Assembly (NCBI RefSeq): GCF_900231165.1
Contig: NZ_LT960614.1
Coordinates: 2,602,550-2,666,549 of the forward strand
Reading direction: 5' to 3'
Length of the DNA: 64,000 bases
DNA from: Hartmannibacter diazotrophicus
Lineage (GTDB): Bacteria; Pseudomonadota; Alphaproteobacteria; Rhizobiales; Pleomorphomonadaceae
How positions within the stretch are numbered: the first letter of the stretch is position 1; the number at the start of each line of letters is the position of its first letter. Position numbers and translations under genes: made by a program. Below are positions 1 to 10,267 of this stretch, piece after piece. The notes beneath the pieces are model-generated. The model was not told where the DNA came from. It made no database searches and was given only the letters and a program-made list of their open reading frames with translations.

Positions 1-541
1 CGCGGGGCCCGAGCAGCGTTCCGATCGTGCTGACGTTGGTCGCATGACCGCTGACCATCGCGATGGCGTCCTCGACACCATGCAGTTCAGCAATCTTCTC
101 TTCGAATTCCCTGTGGATCGGACGCTCGCCCGCCACAAGGCGGCTGGCCGAGACCGACGTGCCGTAGCGGTCGATCGCGGCCTTGGCCGCCGCATTGACC
201 CTCTCGTGGCCATTGAGGCCAAGATAGTTGTAGGACGCGAAATTGAGGAAGGTCCGGTTGCCGATCATCGTGGTCGCGGCAGCCAGTCCCTCGTGGGACC
301 GAAAGAACGGATTGCCGATCCCCATCATGTCGGCGGCGGCCCGCTGCATGCGCAGTTCGCGATATTCAGGCAGCGTCGAAAAGTCGAACGGCTTGACCGG
401 TCGCCGGCTGGTTTCCGCCTTCGCGGCATGGGCCGGCGGCGCCGGGCGCGGGCGTCGATTGCGATTGGCCTCGCGCAGGTTCGCCATCAACGCTTCCTTG
501 GACGAACGCTTGTCTGAGGGGCCGTTCTTCTCGTCGCTCAT
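1..541 (-). CDS. Alpha-oxoamine synthase (KBL/KAPA-synthase/serine-palmitoyltransferase family), partial
   Basis: The gene starts at an ATG (541) preceded by GAGG and runs off the left edge, so only about 180 N-terminal residues are present. After a basic, proline-rich leader of roughly 55 residues, the sequence matches the N-terminal part of PLP-dependent alpha-oxoamine synthases: FLNFASYNYLGLNGHERV, then YGTSVSASRLVAGERPIH, then a glycine-rich stretch around AIAMVSGHATNVS. Known members condense an acyl thioester with an amino acid and lose CO2. The start lies 15 bp after the polyketide synthase stop, so the two genes are almost certainly co-transcribed. I infer that the enzyme takes the ACP-bound chain and releases it as an amino-ketone, as proposed for fungal PKS/oxoamine-synthase pairs. 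The PLP lysine lies outside the window, and the amino acid substrate cannot be read. The fold is secure; the exact reaction is not. Confidence 0.82.
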   Translation of the reverse strand, partial: MSDEKNGPSDKRSSKEALMANLREANRNRRPRPAPPAHAAKAETSRRPVKPFDFSTLPEYRELRMQRAAADMMGIGNPFFRSHEGLAAATTMIGNRTFLNFASYNYLGLNGHERVNAAAKAAIDRYGTSVSASRLVAGERPIHREFEEKIAELHGVEDAIAMVSGHATNVSTIGTLLGPR

Positions 542-556
542 TTGCCTCGTCCAGTC

Positions 557-3500
557 TCAGATCAGCCGCTTGGTCTCGGCGCTGCGCTCTTCGATCGCAG
601 ACATCGCCGCGCTGACATCGATGCCCTCGTCCTCGGCGACATGCCGGGCCGCCACGATCTCCGCGTCACCCGACAGCGCGCCCTCGCTTCCCTGGACGCG
701 CTCGACCACGCGCGTGGCGATGGCGCTGAGCGTCGCGCCGTTGGCCAGCGATAGCAAGGGAATGTCGAAACCGAGCTTCTGCTCGGCCGCCATGCGCAGC
801 TCCAGCGCCATCAGAGAGTCCATGCCGATTTCGGTCAGCGGCCTGACCGGATCGATGTCCTCGAGTGGCAGGCGCAGGATATGCGAGATTTCGTCGGCGA
901 GAATATCGCAGACCAGCTTGATCGCCTCGCGCTGCGGCAGTTCGGCGATCTGCCGTCCGAGCTCGCCGTCTCCTGTCGACGCGGCAACGGAATCGTCGAC
1001 GTTGCGCATGACGACCTCGGCCAGTGGCGTTGCCATGATGGCCAGTTCGCGCTTGGCCGACGCCCAGTTCATCCGGGCATAGGCAATCACCGGATCGTCG
1101 AGACCGGCGTCGAGCGCAAGGTGCAGTCCTTTCAGCGCCTGCCTGGCCGTCAGGGCCTGTGCCCCCATCCGCATCGAGAGCATGGCGTTGACCTCGGCGT
1201 TGCGGGCCAGATAGCCGACATCGGCGATGGCACCCCAGGCAACGGTCAGAGCCGGGAGACCCGCGGCATGACGCTGGCGGGCGAGGCCTTCCAGATAGGC
1301 ATTGGCGGCCACATAGGCTGCCTGACCGGGGTTCCCGATCAGCGTCGTTGCCGACGAATAGAGAACGAAGAGATCGATGGGCAGGCCACGGCTTGCCGCG
1401 TCGAGATTCGACGCACCGGCGATCTTCGGTGCCAGCACGCTCTCGATCCGCGTTGCATCCAGATTCTGGAACAGTGCGTCGTCGATCACCATCGCGGTGT
1501 GCATGATGCCCTTGAGCGGCGGCATCTCCTTCGCGATGGTTTCGAAGAGCTTGTCGACTTGCGGCCGCTCCGCCGCGTCGCAGGCATAGACACGGACTTC
1601 GGCGCCCGCGCTCTCCATATCCGCGATGACCGCGCCTGCGGTCTCCGAGACAGTGCCGGAACGGCTGACCAGCGCTAGGTGCCGGGCACCTCGTTCGACC
1701 AGAGAACGGGCCGTTTCCACGCCGAACCCGCCGAGGCCGCCGACAATGAGATATGTCGCATCGGCATGGATCGGCGTTGGCCGCTGCCCCGGCGCCGGCA
1801 TCATCTCCGGCGGGCGAACCAGAATCTTGCCGATATGACCGGACTGCTGCATCAGCCGGAAGGCATCGGTGATCCGGTCGGCATCGAAGACCCGGTAGGG
1901 CAGGGGCGAGAACACGCCTTCCTCGAAGCGTTTGACCAGATCGTCGAAAAGCCTCGTCGCCAGCTTGGGGCGCCGGGTCAGGAGCTGATCGGCGTCGACG
2001 CCGAAATACGACAGATTCTGACGGAACGGCCGAAGGCCGATGCGGGAGTTGGCATAGTAGTCGCGCTTGCCGAGTTCGACGAAGCGCCCGAACGGACGCA
2101 GGACTGCGATCGAACGTTCCATCGCCTCGCCGAAGAGCGAGTTGAGCACGACGTCGACGCCATCGCCGCCCGTCAACTGCATCACCTCGTCGTGGAAGGC
2201 CAGCGACCGGGAATCCAGCACATGGTGGGCGCCGAGCATGTCCAGCAAAGCACGCTTTTCCGGCGACCCGGCCGTGGCAATCACCTTGGCTCCGCGCCAA
2301 TGGGCGATCTGCAGGGCCGCAAGTCCGACGCCGCCGGCGCCGCCGTGGATCAGGATCGTCTCGCCTTCCTCGAGCCGGGCGAGGTCGACGAGCGCATAAT
2401 AGGCAGTCAGGAACGTGACCGGGATCGTCGCGGCGGCTTCCAGGTCGAGTTGGGCTGGCACAGGCGCGACAGCCTTTTCGGCGACCTTCACATGGCTGGC
2501 AAAGCACGCGGGCGCAAAGGTGATGACCCTGTCGCCGGGAACAAACCGCGTCACCGTGGGACCGACCCGCGTCACAACGCCGGAGCATTCCATGCCAAGG
2601 GTCGCGCCGGCAAAGCCGTCTTCGAGCGCCTCGTCGGGCAGCAGGCCGAGAGCCCACATGACGTCGCGGAAGTTGAGGCCCGTTGCCGCGACCTCGATCT
2701 CGATCTCGTCGTCCGCCGGCGCGTGGCGCTCGACCGCCTTCCAGGCAAGCCCGTCGGGCGATCCCTGATGTTCCAGGTCAAGCACCATGCCGCACTCGCC
2801 GGTGAGGCGGTTGCGCTCCGCCCGTGAGGCAAAGCCCTTTGCCGGCACGACGCGCAGCACCGAACTGCCCTGCAGGTCGAGAACGAATTCCCGCTCGTCG
2901 CCAGGATTGGCAAGAAGACGGCCGAGACGAGTGGCCGCCTCCGCCGGCGCCATCGTCGGGGAAAAATCGACGAGCCGGGTCTCGATGTCCGGATACTCGT
3001 TGATCAGCACGCGCCCGAGGCCCCAAAGGGCGGCCGACACCGGGTCGTGACTGGCAACGCCAGCCCCGCCGGGGGCCACGAGCCAGAGCCTTGCCGGCGG
3101 CTTCATCGCACCGTTGAGGATCGCGTGAATGACCATGGTTGCCCGCAGGACCACCTTGGTCGGCCAGCCGCTGATCGGCCTCATCGCGGGCAGAAGGACC
3201 AGATCCTTGGCCGAACCAGCCGCAAGAAGGTCCTTCAACCCGCCATCGCTGTCGGAACCGACCGCATCCAGCCGGCCGGCACCGGTCTCGTCCATATCGC
3301 CGACGGCGAGAAGCACCTTGCGGTCTCGCCGGGACAGATCCGAAGACAGCGCATCGGCGAGAGCCTTCGACAAGGCATCGTTGCCGACCGCCACGATCAG
3401 CACCGGATCGACGAGTTCTTCCTGCGTCGCCGCCGATTTCGTCGGCATCTTTGCCACAAGCAGGCTGGTCTGGCTGCCGGCAAGGGCAATCGGACCCCAA

Positions 3501-6500
3501 TCCGCCGTTTCGAATCCTGCCTCGATCAAGCGTGCGGTTAGCGCCTCCGCGCCGGCAACGGGACCGATGGGATGGGCGCCAACGAGGGTATCGCGCCACC
3601 AGTCCGTGGCCGTACCACCGACGAGATCGGCGAAGAACGCCGGCTCCGGTTCGGCTGAAATGAAAAGCCCGCCTCCAGCCAGAAGCTCGGGTGATTTCGA
3701 AGCAATGTCATCCCGGGACGGCGTCGCCAGGGCGCCGATCGAAAGAACGACGTCGAAAGCCGACGCTTCGTTCAGTTCGTCGATCGTCAGGACCTCGATC
3801 TGCGGCTCTCCTTCGAGCCGAAGCTTCAGTCGCTCCACCTTGTGCGGATCGGCATCGGAGACGACGACACGGGTGACCTTGTCACCTCCCTGCGCAAGGA
3901 GACGGGCAACATGCGACGCGCCACGCCCGAGCACGAGAGCCCGCAACGGACGGCAGTCCGGCCACGTGCCCAGCAGATCTTCCGCCACGGTCGACGCCGC
4001 CTGAATCAGCGCTTCGCCAGTCTGCGATCCGGTCGCGAAATAGTCGGTAAGACCCGCGGAAAGTCTGGGGTCGTTTCCATCCTCAAGGCCGTCTGTCAGG
4101 ATTTGCTCAAGCGACGTCGAAAGACGCGAAAGCACCGCGACTTCGGCAATCCGCTTCGGATGGTCGCCAAGCAACGCCTGGATGACCGTGGAGAGCGCCG
4201 GATAGGGACTTTCGGCCGCAAGGGTCCAGATGCCGTCCTGCGAACACTCGGCCGCCCCGTCCTCCAGAACCGCGTCCAGTATCCTGCCAAGGAGCGGCAA
4301 GGCCGTCTCGTGCAGGCGTCCGTCGCCCGCCAGTGCCACTGGATCCAGACGGCGATCGTCGCTCGCGAACCGCTCCAGAGTGGAGAAAGCCAGAGACCGG
4401 CTGGCGGCATCGATGAGCAGATCGGCATCGTCCGGTTCGCCATAGTCGGATGCGACCAGACCGAGGGCCTGAGCCCGCCCGAGCGTCGCAGCCTCCCATG
4501 CCTCTCCCGCGTCAACCACCTCACCGGGCTCGATATGGCGCAGAGCGGCCACCCGGAACGCGAACTCGTCGGGATGATCGGGCCGCGTCAGATGAACCGA
4601 CTTGAAGCGACAGCCGTCAGCGACGGCAACAACGCTTCCGTCAGCGGCAATCAGCGTGAACTTCGCAACGACCGAGTGGCTCGATGCCTTCTCGATATCG
4701 ATGAAGGCGCCGACCGGCGTCGCGCCGGCGGCAAACAGCCTCAGACTGCCGATCCGCACAGGCAGGAACGACGTTCCCGCAACCGGGGCGACCAGGCGGG
4801 TGATCAACTGGAAAAGACCGTGGAAGCTGGCATCCAGCAGTGTCGGATGAAGGCTGAACTGGCTGTCGCCGACGTCGCCGGCCGCTGCATCCGAGAGAGC
4901 GACGTAGATCGACCGCTCCCCGATCTCATAGACACCCTTCGCCCGCCGGAATGCTGGTCCGTAGTTGAGGCCGAAGCGCTGCGTCTGAAGGTAGAGATCC
5001 TCGCTGGAGAGTGACGGCGTGCCGGTCGGCACCGTCCGCTCGTCCCGCGGCGCCGTCTGAACCGGAGCCTTTGCAACGCGACCACGCACGTGAAGTGCCC
5101 AGTCATCGCCGGAAAGACGGCGGCGGCTGCCGATCTCGATGACCTGATGGGCCATGTCGATGTCGACGCGCGTCTCGCGCGTCGATCCGTCCTCGATCAG
5201 CATCGGCCGAAGAATATCGAAATCGAGGACTTCCACCATCGAGTCCGGACCGAATTCCTGCCGGGCCGCAGCCAGCGCCATCTCGGCGAAACCGGCGGCC
5301 GGATAGACGGTCGCATCTTCGACCTTGTGATCCGCCAGCCAGGGGACCAGGTAGGTGTCGATGAAGGAAAAATAGGGGCCGGTGTTGAATCTCGACCGGC
5401 TGCCGAGAAGCGGATGGTCGTCGTCGTGTCCAAAGACGTCGAACGTTTCGTCCGAGGCCACGGGACGATAGGTCTGGTTCTGCCACGCATAGACCGGCAG
5501 ATCGATCCCAAGCGGCAGGGCAGGGCCGAAGAGCTTCTCCATGTCGATGGAGGCGCCATTGGCGAAGGCCCTTGTCGCGATGCCGCCGATGACGTCCTCG
5601 CCAACGCGGTCGGATTCATCGAAGCTGGCGAGCGCAACACCGGGCTTGCCGATGGCCGCCAGCGAGTCGGCAACATAGTTCTGCAGAACCGGCTTCGGCC
5701 CGATCTCGACGAAGACCCGCATGTCCAGCGCGGCGAGTTCCTCAACGGCCGCCCGGAACAGAACCGGACGACGCACATTCTGCCACCAGTATTCCCCATC
5801 CAGTTCCCGGCCGTCCAAGGACCGTCCGGAGACGGTCGAGATGAACTGGACCGGTCCGTCGGTGGGCGCGAGATCGCTCAAGGCGTCGACGATGTTGTTG
5901 CGGATCGGCTCGATCAGGGCGCAGTGGAAGGGATAGTCGAGCTTGAGCTTGCGCATCGCCCAGCGCTTCTTGCGGGCGAACTTCGCAAAGGCATCGATCT
6001 GGTCGTAGCTTCCGGACAACGTGACGCTGCGAGGACTGTTGTCGCCGGCGATTTCGAGACCCGCAAATTCGGGAAGCGACAGAGCTTCGCGCGCCTGATC
6101 CGCCGATACCAGCAGGGCCGCCATGCCGCCGAGGTGGCGCGTGACTTCCTGGCAGGTCGAGCGCACATGAATGAGTTCGACCGCCTGCTCCAGCGAGAGA
6201 GCTCCGCAGGCCCAGGCCGCGGCAACCTCGCCGACGCTGTGGCCCGCCACCGCGTCGGGCCGCAATCCGCGGCGGGCGAGGGCTTGGGTCATCGCCACCT
6301 GGATGGCGAACAGCAGCGGCTGGGCCACCTCGGTACGCTCGACGTCATTTTCCAGATCTTCGGAGAACAACGTCGTCAGGAGCGACCAGCCCGCGACGCG
6401 CATGAAGAGCCGGTTGATCGTCTCGAAGGCCTGCTGGAAATCCGGATCGGTCTGATAGGCGGCCATGCCCATGCCAGCCCACTGCGAGCCATTGCCGGAA

Positions 6501-8095
6501 TAGAGGAAGGCGACTTTTCCGTTCCGCGCCGTCGCCTGGGCCGAAATCGCACTCCGTTCGCCGGCAAGGAACGCGTCGAGGCCCTTGACGAGGTCGGATT
6601 GGCGGTCACCCGGCACGACAACGCGATAGTCGAGATGATCGCGCCGATAGGCAGCCGCATTGGCGATGATCCGCGCCTCGCCGTCATTCGCCGCGTCGAG
6701 ACGGTCGCGGTAGCGCTCGGCCAGAGCCTTCAGGGCTTCGCGCGATCGGGCACTGACGACAAGCGGCGCCTGGAACTCCGGCCTTTCGCTCGCCATAGTG
6801 GGAACAGCCTCTTTCAGCACGACATGGGCATTGGCTCCGCCAAATCCGAAGGAGTTGATGCCGATATGGTGCGGGCCTTCGCCGACAATCAGCCGCCCTT
6901 CGCTGACGACCTCGAGATTGAGCCCCTCGAAGTCGATATCGGGGTTGGGCGTATTGAAGTGCAAAGATGCGGGAAGCCGGCCCTTTTCAAGTGCGAGTTG
7001 CACCTTGAGCAGGCCGGCAAGACCCGATGCCGATTCCAGATGACCGATGTTCGTCTTGACCGAGCCGATCGGCAAGGGAGACGTCCGGCGCCGGCCGAGA
7101 ATGGTACCGAGAGCATTGGCCTCGATCGGATCTCCGGCGCGCGTTCCCGTGCCATGAGCCTCAACGTAGGCCAGCGAGCGCGGATCGATCTCGAAGCGCT
7201 CGTAGACCTGTTCGAGCAAGGCTGCCTGCTGCTCGGTGGAAGGAAGCGACAGCCCGGCGGTACGACCGTCCGAATTGATGCCGGACCCGACGACGAGACT
7301 GCGAATGGGATTGCCGGCCGCACGGGCAACGTCGGCCCGGCGCAGGACGATCGCGACCGCGCCTTCCGATCGCACATACCCGTCACCGGCGGCATCGAAC
7401 GCACGGCAAAGCCCTGTCGGGCTCAACATGGACGCCCGCGAAAAGCCGACGAAGGCGAAGGGCGACAGGAGAACATTCACACCCGCGACGACGGCCGTGT
7501 CGATCCGGCCGGCACGGATGGCCTCCAGTGCCTCATGCATGGCAACGATCGAGGACGAACAGGCCGTATCGACCGTGAAGCTCGGGCCCCTCAGATCGAA
7601 AATGTAGGAAATGCGATTGGAGACGATCGAAAGGGTGCTGCCGGTCATCGACTGCGTATCGCCGGACCCCGTATCCACGATCAGCGAGTGCGAATAGTCC
7701 ATGCCGGACGCACCGACATAAACGCCGGTCTCCGTTCCTGCGATGTCGGACGGCCTGATGCCGCTATGCTCGAAAGCCTCCCAGGCGACCTGCAGCAGCA
7801 GACGTTGCTGCGGGTCCATCTGCTCGGCTTCACGGGGCGAAATGCCAAAGAAAACAGGATCGAAGCCCCAGATATCCTCGATCTGGCCGGCTGCCCACGT
7901 GTAGCTGCGCCCAACGACACCCTGGCCCGGATGGCCGAAGCGGCGTTTCGACCAACGATCCGGCTGGACCTCGGAAATCACACATTCGCCGCGATCGAGC
8001 AGCCCCCAGAATTCGTCTGCTGTTGAAGCCTTTGGAAGACGGCAGGAATATCCAACGATGGCTATGTCGTTCAATGTCATCTCACAAAGGTTCAC
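557..8095 (-). CDS. Highly reducing type I polyketide synthase (KS-AT-DH-(MT)-ER-KR-ACP)
   Basis: A single-module synthase of 2,512 residues. KS (about 8-430): Cys179 in DTACSSS, His314 in VEAHGTGT and His352 in NIGHLES. AT (about 525-830): Ser620 in GHSVGE and His724 in YPFHCA. DH (about 893-1170): His923 in DHKVEDATVYP and Asp1088 in HPTLLDAS. A methyltransferase-like region (about 1380-1550) has a weak SAM motif. ER (about 1775-2095): HGGAGGVGLAALQ. KR (about 2113-2300): GGLGGFG, with the active-site Tyr in QAAYVAANAY. ACP (about 2393-2467): Ser2427 in GMDSLMALEL. No thioesterase follows. One module with a full reducing loop suggests iterative synthesis of a mostly saturated chain. The downstream oxoamine synthase would supply release. 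The open frame starts at a GTG (8095); an in-frame ATG at 8080 is equally possible because neither has a clear ribosome site. Confidence 0.95.
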   Translation of the reverse strand: MNLCEMTLNDIAIVGYSCRLPKASTADEFWGLLDRGECVISEVQPDRWSKRRFGHPGQGVVGRSYTWAAGQIEDIWGFDPVFFGISPREAEQMDPQQRLLLQVAWEAFEHSGIRPSDIAGTETGVYVGASGMDYSHSLIVDTGSGDTQSMTGSTLSIVSNRISYIFDLRGPSFTVDTACSSSIVAMHEALEAIRAGRIDTAVVAGVNVLLSPFAFVGFSRASMLSPTGLCRAFDAAGDGYVRSEGAVAIVLRRADVARAAGNPIRSLVVGSGINSDGRTAGLSLPSTEQQAALLEQVYERFEIDPRSLAYVEAHGTGTRAGDPIEANALGTILGRRRTSPLPIGSVKTNIGHLESASGLAGLLKVQLALEKGRLPASLHFNTPNPDIDFEGLNLEVVSEGRLIVGEGPHHIGINSFGFGGANAHVVLKEAVPTMASERPEFQAPLVVSARSREALKALAERYRDRLDAANDGEARIIANAAAYRRDHLDYRVVVPGDRQSDLVKGLDAFLAGERSAISAQATARNGKVAFLYSGNGSQWAGMGMAAYQTDPDFQQAFETINRLFMRVAGWSLLTTLFSEDLENDVERTEVAQPLLFAIQVAMTQALARRGLRPDAVAGHSVGEVAAAWACGALSLEQAVELIHVRSTCQEVTRHLGGMAALLVSADQAREALSLPEFAGLEIAGDNSPRSVTLSGSYDQIDAFAKFARKKRWAMRKLKLDYPFHCALIEPIRNNIVDALSDLAPTDGPVQFISTVSGRSLDGRELDGEYWWQNVRRPVLFRAAVEELAALDMRVFVEIGPKPVLQNYVADSLAAIGKPGVALASFDESDRVGEDVIGGIATRAFANGASIDMEKLFGPALPLGIDLPVYAWQNQTYRPVASDETFDVFGHDDDHPLLGSRSRFNTGPYFSFIDTYLVPWLADHKVEDATVYPAAGFAEMALAAARQEFGPDSMVEVLDFDILRPMLIEDGSTRETRVDIDMAHQVIEIGSRRRLSGDDWALHVRGRVAKAPVQTAPRDERTVPTGTPSLSSEDLYLQTQRFGLNYGPAFRRAKGVYEIGERSIYVALSDAAAGDVGDSQFSLHPTLLDASFHGLFQLITRLVAPVAGTSFLPVRIGSLRLFAAGATPVGAFIDIEKASSHSVVAKFTLIAADGSVVAVADGCRFKSVHLTRPDHPDEFAFRVAALRHIEPGEVVDAGEAWEAATLGRAQALGLVASDYGEPDDADLLIDAASRSLAFSTLERFASDDRRLDPVALAGDGRLHETALPLLGRILDAVLEDGAAECSQDGIWTLAAESPYPALSTVIQALLGDHPKRIAEVAVLSRLSTSLEQILTDGLEDGNDPRLSAGLTDYFATGSQTGEALIQAASTVAEDLLGTWPDCRPLRALVLGRGASHVARLLAQGGDKVTRVVVSDADPHKVERLKLRLEGEPQIEVLTIDELNEASAFDVVLSIGALATPSRDDIASKSPELLAGGGLFISAEPEPAFFADLVGGTATDWWRDTLVGAHPIGPVAGAEALTARLIEAGFETADWGPIALAGSQTSLLVAKMPTKSAATQEELVDPVLIVAVGNDALSKALADALSSDLSRRDRKVLLAVGDMDETGAGRLDAVGSDSDGGLKDLLAAGSAKDLVLLPAMRPISGWPTKVVLRATMVIHAILNGAMKPPARLWLVAPGGAGVASHDPVSAALWGLGRVLINEYPDIETRLVDFSPTMAPAEAATRLGRLLANPGDEREFVLDLQGSSVLRVVPAKGFASRAERNRLTGECGMVLDLEHQGSPDGLAWKAVERHAPADDEIEIEVAATGLNFRDVMWALGLLPDEALEDGFAGATLGMECSGVVTRVGPTVTRFVPGDRVITFAPACFASHVKVAEKAVAPVPAQLDLEAAATIPVTFLTAYYALVDLARLEEGETILIHGGAGGVGLAALQIAHWRGAKVIATAGSPEKRALLDMLGAHHVLDSRSLAFHDEVMQLTGGDGVDVVLNSLFGEAMERSIAVLRPFGRFVELGKRDYYANSRIGLRPFRQNLSYFGVDADQLLTRRPKLATRLFDDLVKRFEEGVFSPLPYRVFDADRITDAFRLMQQSGHIGKILVRPPEMMPAPGQRPTPIHADATYLIVGGLGGFGVETARSLVERGARHLALVSRSGTVSETAGAVIADMESAGAEVRVYACDAAERPQVDKLFETIAKEMPPLKGIMHTAMVIDDALFQNLDATRIESVLAPKIAGASNLDAASRGLPIDLFVLYSSATTLIGNPGQAAYVAANAYLEGLARQRHAAGLPALTVAWGAIADVGYLARNAEVNAMLSMRMGAQALTARQALKGLHLALDAGLDDPVIAYARMNWASAKRELAIMATPLAEVVMRNVDDSVAASTGDGELGRQIAELPQREAIKLVCDILADEISHILRLPLEDIDPVRPLTEIGMDSLMALELRMAAEQKLGFDIPLLSLANGATLSAIATRVVERVQGSEGALSGDAEIVAARHVAEDEGIDVSAAMSAIEERSAETKRLI

Positions 8096-8402
8096 TCATG
8101 TCCGTCACCGTCGCCCGCATCGCGATACCGCGATGGCAAATCCGATCGGCGCCGGGCCTTCGATCACGTCCGGCATCTGCAGAAACACGGATCTGCAGTA
8201 AACCACTATGCTTATACCTTCTGTCCCGGCAAATGCTACGAGGTCCGAAGCGTTCGGAATCAAAGCATCATCCAAACAGTTTACCCCTGCTTCGATGCAT
8301 ACCTGCAACTACAAAGACTCTAATCCGAATGTGGCGTCAGACAAACCGCTCGCGTGAAGAACACACATATCGTTCACCGTCACCAACCGGTCAGGCAGTC
8401 CG
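8096..8402. other. Intergenic stretch between PKS and prfC
   Basis: No convincing gene is visible. A 67-codon minus-strand open frame has no recognisable product and no ribosome site. The stretch presumably holds the PKS promoter. No clear -35/-10 pair or operator stands out. Confidence 0.5.
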
Positions 8403-10025
8403 TCAGGCGGATGGCCGTGCCTGAGTTTCCTTGATGTCCGCGAAGCGGATCTTCGGCCACTTGTCCCTGACGTAGTTCAGCGCATAGCCCGACGTCGACA
8501 GAAGAACCGGATCTCCGTCCACATCCTCGGCCGTCGCGCTGCGATTGGCAGCCAGGAATTCGTCAAGCTGCTTGCCGTCCTCGGCCGCAATCCAGCGCGC
8601 TAGGGTGTACTGGCTGCCTTCAAAACCGACCGTGAGCCCGTATTCGGCCGCAAGACGGTTCTGCAGCACGTCAAGCTGCAGAGCACCAACGAAGCCGACG
8701 AGGGCAGGGGAGCCATCGACCGGCCGAAAAACCTGCACAACACCTTCCTCGGCAAGCTCCTGAAGGGCCTGCTTGAGTTTCTTCGCCTTCATGGCGTCTT
8801 CAAGGCGCACCCGTCGAAGAATTTCGGGAGCGAAGTTGGGGACGCCGACGAAGGTCAGATCCTCACCCTCGGTCAACGTGTCGCCGATGCGCAAGGTTCC
8901 ATGGTTCGGAAGCCCGACGACATCGCCCGCGTACGCCTCGTCCGCGATATGTCGTTCCTGGGCGAAGAAGAACTGCGGCGTGTGGAGGCCCATCTGCTTG
9001 CCGGACCTGACGTGGCGGACCTTCATGCCCCGCGTCAGCTTGCCGGAACAAAGGCGGATGAAGGCAATCCGGTCGCGATGGTTCGGATCCATGTTCGCCT
9101 GGATCTTGAAGACGAAGGCCGTCATCTTCGCTTCGTTGGCATGGACCGTCCGCTTGTCGGCCGCCTGATCGCGCGGCGGCGGGGAAAATCGCGCCAGACC
9201 ATCGAGGAGATCCTTGATGCCGAAATTGCGCAGCGCCGATCCCCAGTAGACCGGCGTCAGCGTTCCCTCCCGGAAGGCTCCCAGATCGAAGGGATTGCAT
9301 CCGTCGCGGACGAGTTCCAGCTCCTCGGCGACATGGTCCATGTTGCGGGACGCCAGAAGGTCGGTGAGCGCATTGTCGCCGATCATGTCGTTGTGGTCGT
9401 CGCTGGTCTCGTTCATCAGCCGGACCTTGCCCGTCTCGATATCATACGTACCGAGAAAGTCTCGTCCGCCACCGATCGGCCAGGTCATCGGCGCGGTATC
9501 GAGCGCCAGCGTCTTCTCGATCTCGTCGAGCACCTCGAAGGGATCGCGCGTCTCGCGGTCCATCTTGTTGATGAAGGTGACGATCGGAATGTCCCTGAGG
9601 CGGCAGACCTCGAAGAGCTTGCGCGTGCGATCCTCGATACCCTTGGCCGCGTCGATGACCATGATCGCGGCATCGACCGCTGTCAGCGTGCGGTAGGTGT
9701 CTTCGGAAAAGTCCTCGTGGCCCGGCGTGTCGAGCAGGTTGAAGACGTTGCCGCCATATTCGAAGGTCATCACCGACGTGACGACAGAGATGCCCCGGTC
9801 CCGCTCGATGCTCATCCAGTCGGAACGTGTCCGGCGACGCTCGCCGCGCGCCCTGACCTGACCGGCAAGCTGGATCGCGCCGCCGAAAAGCAGCAGCTTC
9901 TCGGTCAGCGTCGTCTTGCCGGCGTCCGGGTGCGAAATGATCGCGAAGGTGCGGCGGCGGGAAATTTCCTGGTCCAGTGCATCAGGTCGGTCAGCCGCCT
10001 GACGTGCGGTCTCGGTCATGGTCAT
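8403..10025 (-). CDS. prfC: Peptide chain release factor 3
   Basis: RF3 is the cytoplasmic GTPase that removes RF1/RF2 from the ribosome after termination. Near the N-terminus are the P-loop SHPDAGKTT, the switch region RDRGISVVTSVM, DTPGHEDF and the specificity motif NKMD. Together with the RF3-type C-terminal domain and the 540-residue length, these separate it from EF-G. I start it at the ATG at 10025 (MTMTETAR). The frame stays open to 10112, but those extra 29 residues are not family-like. It is transcribed alone, downstream of the PKS promoter region on the same strand, and nothing suggests a link with the polyketide locus. Confidence 0.95.
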   Translation of the reverse strand: MTMTETARQAADRPDALDQEISRRRTFAIISHPDAGKTTLTEKLLLFGGAIQLAGQVRARGERRRTRSDWMSIERDRGISVVTSVMTFEYGGNVFNLLDTPGHEDFSEDTYRTLTAVDAAIMVIDAAKGIEDRTRKLFEVCRLRDIPIVTFINKMDRETRDPFEVLDEIEKTLALDTAPMTWPIGGGRDFLGTYDIETGKVRLMNETSDDHNDMIGDNALTDLLASRNMDHVAEELELVRDGCNPFDLGAFREGTLTPVYWGSALRNFGIKDLLDGLARFSPPPRDQAADKRTVHANEAKMTAFVFKIQANMDPNHRDRIAFIRLCSGKLTRGMKVRHVRSGKQMGLHTPQFFFAQERHIADEAYAGDVVGLPNHGTLRIGDTLTEGEDLTFVGVPNFAPEILRRVRLEDAMKAKKLKQALQELAEEGVVQVFRPVDGSPALVGFVGALQLDVLQNRLAAEYGLTVGFEGSQYTLARWIAAEDGKQLDEFLAANRSATAEDVDGDPVLLSTSGYALNYVRDKWPKIRFADIKETQARPSA

Positions 10026-10267
10026 CGTCTGGGCTTTGCCACATGTTTGCGCCGATATTGCGGACATCGCCGATCCCGTGGAATCCGACGTCGCAAACCG
10101 CATTGCCCACATGGCACGATGCTTTCGGCTTATTCAGCCACGTCCCTTACTGTGTCTGTCTTCACCATTCCAGAAAAAATCGTCCAATATGGCCGGCGGA
10201 GGGGATGATTGTCCTTCCGCGTTGAAGATTGACCGCAAGGCTTCGGCGAGCAGCCAGGCCGCATGCA

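Noticed and set aside
5090-8026. 978-codon plus-strand open frame opposite the PKS
   Set aside because: It is an antisense artefact of GC-rich codon use: no domain, no ribosome site, and the opposite strand encodes clear KS, AT and DH domains.
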